A stretch of DNA of 8,256 nucleotides. It comes from Planctomycetota bacterium. GTDB taxonomy: Bacteria > Planctomycetota > Planctomycetia > Planctomycetales > Planctomycetaceae. Below the pieces are notes generated by a model. It did not search any database and was not told the origin of the DNA. It was given only the letters and a program-made list of their open reading frames with translations. The stretch spans positions 1-8,256 of the forward strand of contig JAPLOC010000227.1 in NCBI GenBank assembly GCA_026692825.1. Reading direction: 5' to 3'. The position numbers were made by a program, and so were the translations under genes. Shown here piece after piece: positions 6,101 through 8,256 of this stretch (positions are counted from its first letter, which is position 1; every line of letters starts with the position of its first letter).

Positions 6101-8256
6101 GCGGTGCGAATGGTGTCGTGGTCGCTTCACACGGCGGAATCTCCAGCGACATTTCCAGCACCCATGGGGATGTCGCTGTCAAAGCGCTTGTTTCGCTCGG
6201 CGGAGGTGCGACCGACTTTTCGGGAAACATTGACGCTCGAAAGGGATCCGTGGTCGTCAAATCGTCGGGGAATGTCACCTCGCCAAGAATCCGCGGCGGA
6301 GATAGTGTTCAAATCGCTGCCCACAATTCCATCTCGAATTGCGAAATCACCGCGATGGATGGTGATGTGGAACTCAATTCGGACGGATCGATTTCGAATG
6401 TCAAAGTCGCCAAAGCGAAGGACGTGGCACTCAGCGCCATCAAGTCGATTGAGGCGAAAGTCTCCGCGCAAGGCGATGCCATGCTTGAGTCGCGGGGAAG
6501 AATCAAGGCGGCGGTTGAGACTTCCGCGGGAAGTATTTCGGTGACTTCGCTCGGCGATGTGGAATCGGACGGGACGGGTTTCATCGCGGAGAACGACGTG
6601 ACAGTCACCGCGTTTGGCGAATTCCGATCTGCCAGGGTGGTCGCAAAAACCGGCAACGCGACAGTCTTTTCCCGCGAAGGATTGACCAACGCCACAATCT
6701 CTGGAACGTCTGGAGTCGACGTCGCATCTCACCAAAACGTGTCGAACTCGACTCTGACGGCAGCATCTGGCGTCGCGTTCCTTTCTTCGCTGGGGGGCGT
6801 GACGCAAACAGCCGTCACCGGCAACTACGGTGCCTCCATCACCAGCACACGCCAGATTCGTGCGATCATCAACTCGGACGCGGGATTCGCGTCGGCGGTG
6901 AGTTCGGGAGATTTCCTGATCAGCGATGTCGATGTTCGCATGACCGGAGCGTTCGGCGTCGCCGCGACGTCGTTGGCTGGCGCGGTCTCCGGAACATTCA
7001 ATTCCTCTCAGGGTGGTGCGCGCGTGACCGCTGCGGGAACGTTTAAGGGAACGATTTCCGCGGCTGACGGAATTTCGGTCGATGCCGTGGAAAGCATCAC
7101 CATCGAAACCGTTCAGGATCCGGCGGGGCCCAGTCCCCTTTCCGTTTCTCTCGGGAACACTGCGACACAATCAAACCCCTCGCAAGGGACTGCAACAACA
7201 CCTCCCGTCGCAGCCCCTCCTCCCACTGTCAATACTCGGGGTGATGTCAGCCTGAGTTCCTTCGAATCCATCACGGGTACGATTTCCGCGGGAGGCAACA
7301 TTGATGCGTTCGCGGGAGGGGGTTTGACGGGAGTTATCACAGGGAGAAACGTCTCCGCGATCTCCCGGACCGGACAGGTCGCCGCCACCGTCACCGCAAC
7401 CGGCTCGGCTTTCGTCTCCGCGCTAACGCGGGTCACCAGTTCCGTCACCGCTGGAGATGACATCACTGTCGCCGCTTTGGAAGCGATAGAGGGAAACGTC
7501 ACATCGCAGGCCGGAACCGCGACGGTCGAAAGCCTGCTGGGATCTGTGACCGGCGCGATCCAGGCGGGCCGGGACGTCAACCTGTTTTCGTTCGGCAGTA
7601 CGCCGTCATCCATCTCCGCCGGCCGCGACGCGAATGTCAAATCGATGGCCGCTGTCATCGGGACCATTTTGGCTGGAAGGTCGGCCACCGTCGAAGCCAC
7701 GGGAGGAATCGCGGAATCGGTCACCGCCGGCGGGGATATTGAGGTTGATACGCTGGGACAGGTCTCGGCACCACTGTCCGCGGGCCAGGATGTCGACGTT
7801 GTCGCCTGGGGGGGAATCGAATCCCATATCTCCGCGGGAGGAAACGCCAATGTCTTTTCAGGAGGCGTGACGAAAGGCCTGGTCTCGGCGGGTGAAGATG
7901 CCGACGTGTTCGCCTCGGGTTTTCTGCAAATCGTGATTAACGCAGCGGGGGACGTGTCGGCGATGGGAGGTGCGGCACTGTCGGTCACGGCGACCGGCGG
8001 CGGAAACGTTGACGTCACAGGACGGACGACCGCGATGGTCGATATACACGCCGGGAATTGGGCTCAAGCATTCGGCCTGGAAAAACTCCAGGGATTTGTT
8101 GTCGGCGGGAACTTCGCGTCCGCGAGTTCCCTGGGGATCTTGCACGCTGACGTTACCGGGGGGCAGGATGTCACCGCATTCGCCGTCGACGCCGCGTTGG
8201 GGCACTATTCCGGGGGCCAGACCGCCAGTCTGATTTCATTCGGTCCGGCGGTCGAC
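1..8256 (+). CDS. Giant repetitive surface/secreted protein, internal fragment (Ig/cadherin-like repeats plus beta-solenoid-like repeats)
   Basis: Frame 1 is open over all 2752 codons. Both ends are missing, so neither start, signal peptide nor C-terminal anchor or sorting domain can be seen. Residues 1-1020 are tandem domains of about 94 residues with a DxDxD motif and a closing G-F-x-G-D-D-S-F-x-Y-x-V-x-D-G motif, as in bacterial cadherin-like/Ig-like (Big_9/Cadherin_5/VCBS-type) repeats. Residues 1087-2752 are short Gly/Ala/Ser/Thr/Ile/Val-rich repeats of 17-21 residues, the pattern expected of a beta-solenoid. Only ten cysteines occur (C484, C687, C830, C950, C1158, C1520, C1702, C1727, C1929, C2114), with no regular pairing. 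No enzyme motif is visible. The family is known for adhesion, matrix and surface-layer roles; a structural or adhesive role outside the cytoplasm is inference. The frame is very secure, the function is not. Confidence 0.95.
112..387 (+). repeat. Ig/cadherin-like domain R1
   Basis: Residues 38-129. The acidic motif DLDGD is at residues 63-67, the central strand motif is EWSYTPDQGFVG, and the closing motif IDRFSWIVSDG is at 101-111. The final strand ends in VENERP, the usual Asn/Pro junction to the next domain. The first D of GDD in the closing motif is replaced by I (GID). Confidence 0.85.
388..669 (+). repeat. Ig/cadherin-like domain R2
   Basis: Residues 130-223. DPDLD lies at 157-161, followed by LSVAIVSGTAHGALSV, which matches the 'VSGPSHGTLTL' strand pair of its neighbours. 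The closing motif is GFAGDDQFVFAVTDG from residue 191. The domain is 94 residues long, the array's standard length. Confidence 0.87.
670..951 (+). repeat. Ig/cadherin-like domain R3
   Basis: Residues 224-317. DIDAD is at 251-255, VSGPSHGTLTL follows, then GAFTYTPVAGFIG and the closing motif GDDSFVYRASDG (288-299). This is close to the array consensus apart from its N-terminal strand, which is polar (THLNTRLNTPTD) rather than the usual hydrophobic 'LLSND'-like segment. Confidence 0.87.
952..1233 (+). repeat. Ig/cadherin-like domain R4
   Basis: Residues 318-411. The motif DPDGD at 343-347 is the classic form. The central strands read HGRVEFDANTGRFDYFP. The closing motif is DGRDSFEYTVNDGG (from 380), with the usual GF-x-G replaced by TFDG. 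It ends with TNNPP, the domain junction. Confidence 0.85.
1234..1524 (+). repeat. Ig/cadherin-like domain R5
   Basis: Residues 412-508, slightly longer than its neighbours (97). DPDRD is at 440-444, HGTVTLHPDGDFAYIP follows, and the closing motif is GFVGEDSFLVCATDTLG (from 474). The terminal 'xDG' is replaced by TDTLG, and the domain carries a lone cysteine (C484) in a core strand. Confidence 0.85.
1525..1800 (+). repeat. Ig/cadherin-like domain R6
   Basis: Residues 509-600. It has the textbook N-terminal half of this domain class: VADEFSAHHGQPLDIS, then LLSNDIDPDADPL with DPDAD at 534-538. The closing motif is NFVGETSFTYRVSDG (568-582), in which the second acidic residue after Gly is replaced by Thr. 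Confidence 0.88.
1801..2070 (+). repeat. Ig/cadherin-like domain R7
   Basis: Residues 601-690. DVDGD is at 628-632, followed by VSGPSHGSLTL and YSYTPNAGFVG, and the closing motif GDDTFLVVVSDG. The segment VSGPSHG is shared almost exactly with R3, four domains upstream. The last strand includes C687. A linker, not another domain, follows directly. Confidence 0.87.
2071..2196 (+). other. Inter-domain linker breaking the Ig-like array
   Basis: Residues 691-732 do not match the domain consensus. They are Gly/Pro/Ser-rich with a hydrophobic middle (VLGNIGYFPGTAIPLSVGAV, 701-720) and a proline-containing end (SRPNSAPHAGG). The distance between acidic motifs jumps here to 129 residues (628 to 757) instead of about 94, so about 35 residues are inserted. 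It may be a hinge or a remnant of a degraded domain. Confidence 0.7.
2197..2463 (+). repeat. Ig/cadherin-like domain R8 (divergent)
   Basis: Residues 733-821. The N-terminal half is canonical (GKSVELSGILDNDSDPDGQPL, DPDG at 757-760), but the third D of DxDxD is Q. The centre is shortened: the 'SHGTLTL...YTP..GF.G' strands become GGGTLVNSADGLRFIAGSAVG. The end is canonical again (YSVRYQVSDG, then VVNNAP). Confidence 0.75.
2464..2760 (+). repeat. Ig/cadherin-like domain R9
   Basis: Residues 822-920. DPDSD is at 850-854, 93 residues after the R8 motif. MHGSLRTG and TYAVYTPNPGYSG follow, then the closing motif GLDSYSATVSDG. The extra residues between the central strands (RYQETGL) account for its greater length. 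The first strand contains C830. Confidence 0.82.
2761..3060 (+). repeat. Degenerate terminal Ig/cadherin-like domain R10
   Basis: Residues 921-1020. The start (VATDDTLEWTGLALHGNVLTND) keeps the pattern of the family. The acidic DxDxD motif is gone, replaced by NDGCLNG (C950), and the closing motif is reduced to FDYTIHNAAGKTATAHLRL. It is the last unit of the array and may cap it. It is recognised by position and overall strand pattern rather than by strict motif, so the call is less certain. Confidence 0.6.
3061..3258 (+). other. Transition segment between Ig-like array and solenoid region
   Basis: Residues 1021-1086 are not repetitive. They contain a Tyr/Asp-rich turn (GEYYSDPNTGTTVENL), a charged stretch (NSRGRFKAFVDNGKVHIQP) and two beta-like strands (FSIKVETPG, ALPVAW). 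W1081 is the last tryptophan before the glycine-rich repeats. A plausible role is an N-terminal cap for the following solenoid, as solenoids usually need capping; this is inference from position. Confidence 0.5.
3259..4557 (+). repeat. Solenoid-like repeat block A
   Basis: Residues 1087-1519. The repeats have the form I-G-x-[IV]-x-A-G-x-[DNS]-[IVL]-x-x-x-[IV]-x-A-G-x-x, mostly 17-20 residues each. Examples are SAGGDLGALQA (1127), SAGGDIASISAG (1145), IGVVTAGRDVVSPILAGG (1196) and ISAGGNIGAI (1343). I count roughly 22 turns. Alternating beta-branched residues with Gly/Ala/Asn corners fit a parallel beta-solenoid. Some units carry insertions, for example around residues 1400-1412 and 1450-1460. 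Units share amino acid patterns but differ widely at synonymous sites. Confidence 0.75.
4558..4710 (+). other. Polar, possibly helical linker between blocks A and B
   Basis: Residues 1520-1570 lack the glycine-rich repeat. After C1520 comes QTPGVAPANLELTEFSF, then QDHWNQKLAEISGQKQTTQ, which is charged and Gln-rich and could form a short helix, and then a Pro/Ser-containing tail (PAVVAPSISTS). The repeats restart at VVGGGDILSKIIAGGSIGAV. It may cap block A or be an exposed loop or hinge; no known domain is recognised. Confidence 0.6.
4711..6000 (+). repeat. Solenoid-like repeat block B, irregular first part
   Basis: Residues 1571-2000. It begins like block A (GGGDILSKIIAGGSIGAVAA), then changes to longer, less regular turns with more aromatic and charged residues, such as VRAYSYKDLTS, FMNIYASSPFEF and MKFTLATVMKPHEL. 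Recurring V-x-A-x-G-x-[IVL] segments (SLGSIRGTIAA, SALGEISGRA, VSYGWLSAEIES) keep the alternating strand character. Insertions include residues 1843-1856 (GRGLYGDRSGGDLS region). Four cysteines are missing regular partners except C1702/C1727, 25 residues apart. The fold call is by continuity with the neighbours. Confidence 0.6.
6001..6060 (+). other. Hydrophilic insertion inside block B
   Basis: Residues 2001-2020 (GDSKLLPDDQQRTSDSKANT) are strongly polar, with five Asp, one Arg, two Lys and two Gln, and break the repeat between STNMSA and LFVMSLGE. It looks like an exposed loop extending from a solenoid turn and could be protease-sensitive; no function is evident. Confidence 0.6.
6061..7110 (+). 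repeat. Solenoid-like repeat block B, regular second part
   Basis: Residues 2021-2370. Eleven consecutive units from residue 2093 to 2305 (bases 6277-6915) have lengths 19, 20, 19, 18, 19, 21, 20, 19, 20, 19 and 19. Each has the form x-x-x-[IV]-x-A-x-x-G-x-[VA]-x-[VL]-x-S-x-x-x-[IVLF]. Examples are SNVKVAKAKDVALSAIKSI and TNATISGTSGVDVASHQNV. Compared with block A the units are richer in Ser/Thr/Asn and poorer in the AGG triplet. A serine often falls near the same place late in the unit, which would stack if each unit is one coil. Confidence 0.75.
7111..7239 (+). other. Pro/Thr/Ser/Gln-rich flexible linker between blocks B and C
   Basis: Residues 2371-2413 are low complexity: QDPAGPSPLS, then NTATQSNPSQGTATTPPVAA and PPPTVNTR. 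Prolines cluster at 2401-2408. Such segments are usually disordered and hinge-like. It separates two solenoid segments with different repeat registers. Confidence 0.8.
7240..7926 (+). repeat. Solenoid-like repeat block C, twelve near-regular 18-residue units
   Basis: After a lead-in (GDVSLSSFESI, from 2414), units start at residues 2425, 2443, 2461, 2479, 2497, 2517, 2536, 2553, 2571, 2589, 2607 and 2625. Their lengths are 18, 18, 18, 18, 20, 19, 17, 18, 18, 18, 18 and 18. The consensus is x-x-x-[IV]-[ST]-A-G-x-[DN]-[VIA]-x-V-x-[AS]-x-G-x-[IV]. Examples are AESVTAGGDIEVDTLGQV and SAPLSAGQDVDVVAWGGI. The regular short period and hydrophobic alternation fit one beta-solenoid turn per unit; that is inference from the family pattern. 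Confidence 0.82.
7927..8256 (+). repeat. Continuation of block C, less regular and cut by the window end
   Basis: Residues 2643-2752. Glycine-rich strands continue (NAAGDVSAMGG, SVTATGGGNVDVTG, HADVTGGQDVTAFAV). They are interrupted by a segment with possible helix character (NWAQAFGLEKLQGF, about 2686-2699). The frame is still open at the last codon, so the protein and probably the solenoid carry on downstream. Confidence 0.65.

Noticed and set aside
6127..7170. 347-codon open frame on the minus strand
   Set aside because: It lies antisense to the regular block B repeats and its translation is Arg/Asp/His-rich without domain character. GC-rich repetitive coding sequence commonly leaves such antisense frames open.
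7273..7926. CRISPR-like or satellite repeat because of the 54-bp period
   Set aside because: The repeat is conserved only as protein, has no identical DNA repeats or unique spacers, and sits in an open frame.
7113..8018. 301-codon open frame on the minus strand, Pro/Ala/Thr-rich
   Set aside because: It mirrors the Gly/Ala/Ser/Val repeats of block C (GGx codons read in reverse as Pro or Ala-type codons) and has no recognisable domain. A shadow of the sense repeat is the simpler explanation.
1..8256. tRNA, rRNA, insertion sequence, promoter or terminator
   Set aside because: There is no non-coding gap. I saw no transposase, no inverted terminal repeats and no RNA gene signature, and the sense frame is uninterrupted.

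Overview
The window lies inside a single very large gene. Frame 1 of the + strand is read through without a stop from base 1 to base 8256 (2752 codons). Neither the true start nor the stop is present, so the protein is longer than 2752 residues. No other gene, RNA gene, mobile element or intergenic gap is visible. Residue numbers below count from the first codon of the window.

The GC-rich sequence (roughly 55-62% by eye) encodes a giant repetitive protein: tandem Ig/cadherin-like domains of the 'GDDSFTYRVSDG' type, then long Gly/Ala/Ser/Thr/Ile/Val-rich short repeats. This style is best known from planctomycetes and some other environmental Gram-negative bacteria. A planctomycete is my best guess, but it is inferred from style only.

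Layout. (1) Bases 1-3060 encode the end of one Ig/cadherin-like domain and ten more. Their DxDxD motifs recur about every 94 residues (282 bp). A roughly 40-residue linker interrupts the series after the seventh full domain, and the tenth domain has lost the acidic motif. (2) Bases 3061-3258 are a non-repetitive transition. (3) Bases 3259-8256 encode three blocks of short repeats of 17-21 residues, probably beta-solenoid coils. Block A (3259-4557) has an I-G-x-I-x-A-G-x-D-I pattern. Block B (4711-7110) is irregular first and regular later. Block C (7237 to the end) has twelve near-perfect 18-residue units. Blocks A and B are separated by a polar, possibly helical linker (4558-4710), and B and C by a Pro/Thr/Ser-rich linker (7111-7239).

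The likely role is a secreted or cell-surface fibrous protein: an array of possibly calcium-stiffened domains joined to a long rod. There is no catalytic motif, and neither the export signal nor the anchor is in view. I see no multi-gene system here. The main interest is the architecture of one protein and the regularity and boundaries of its repeat classes.
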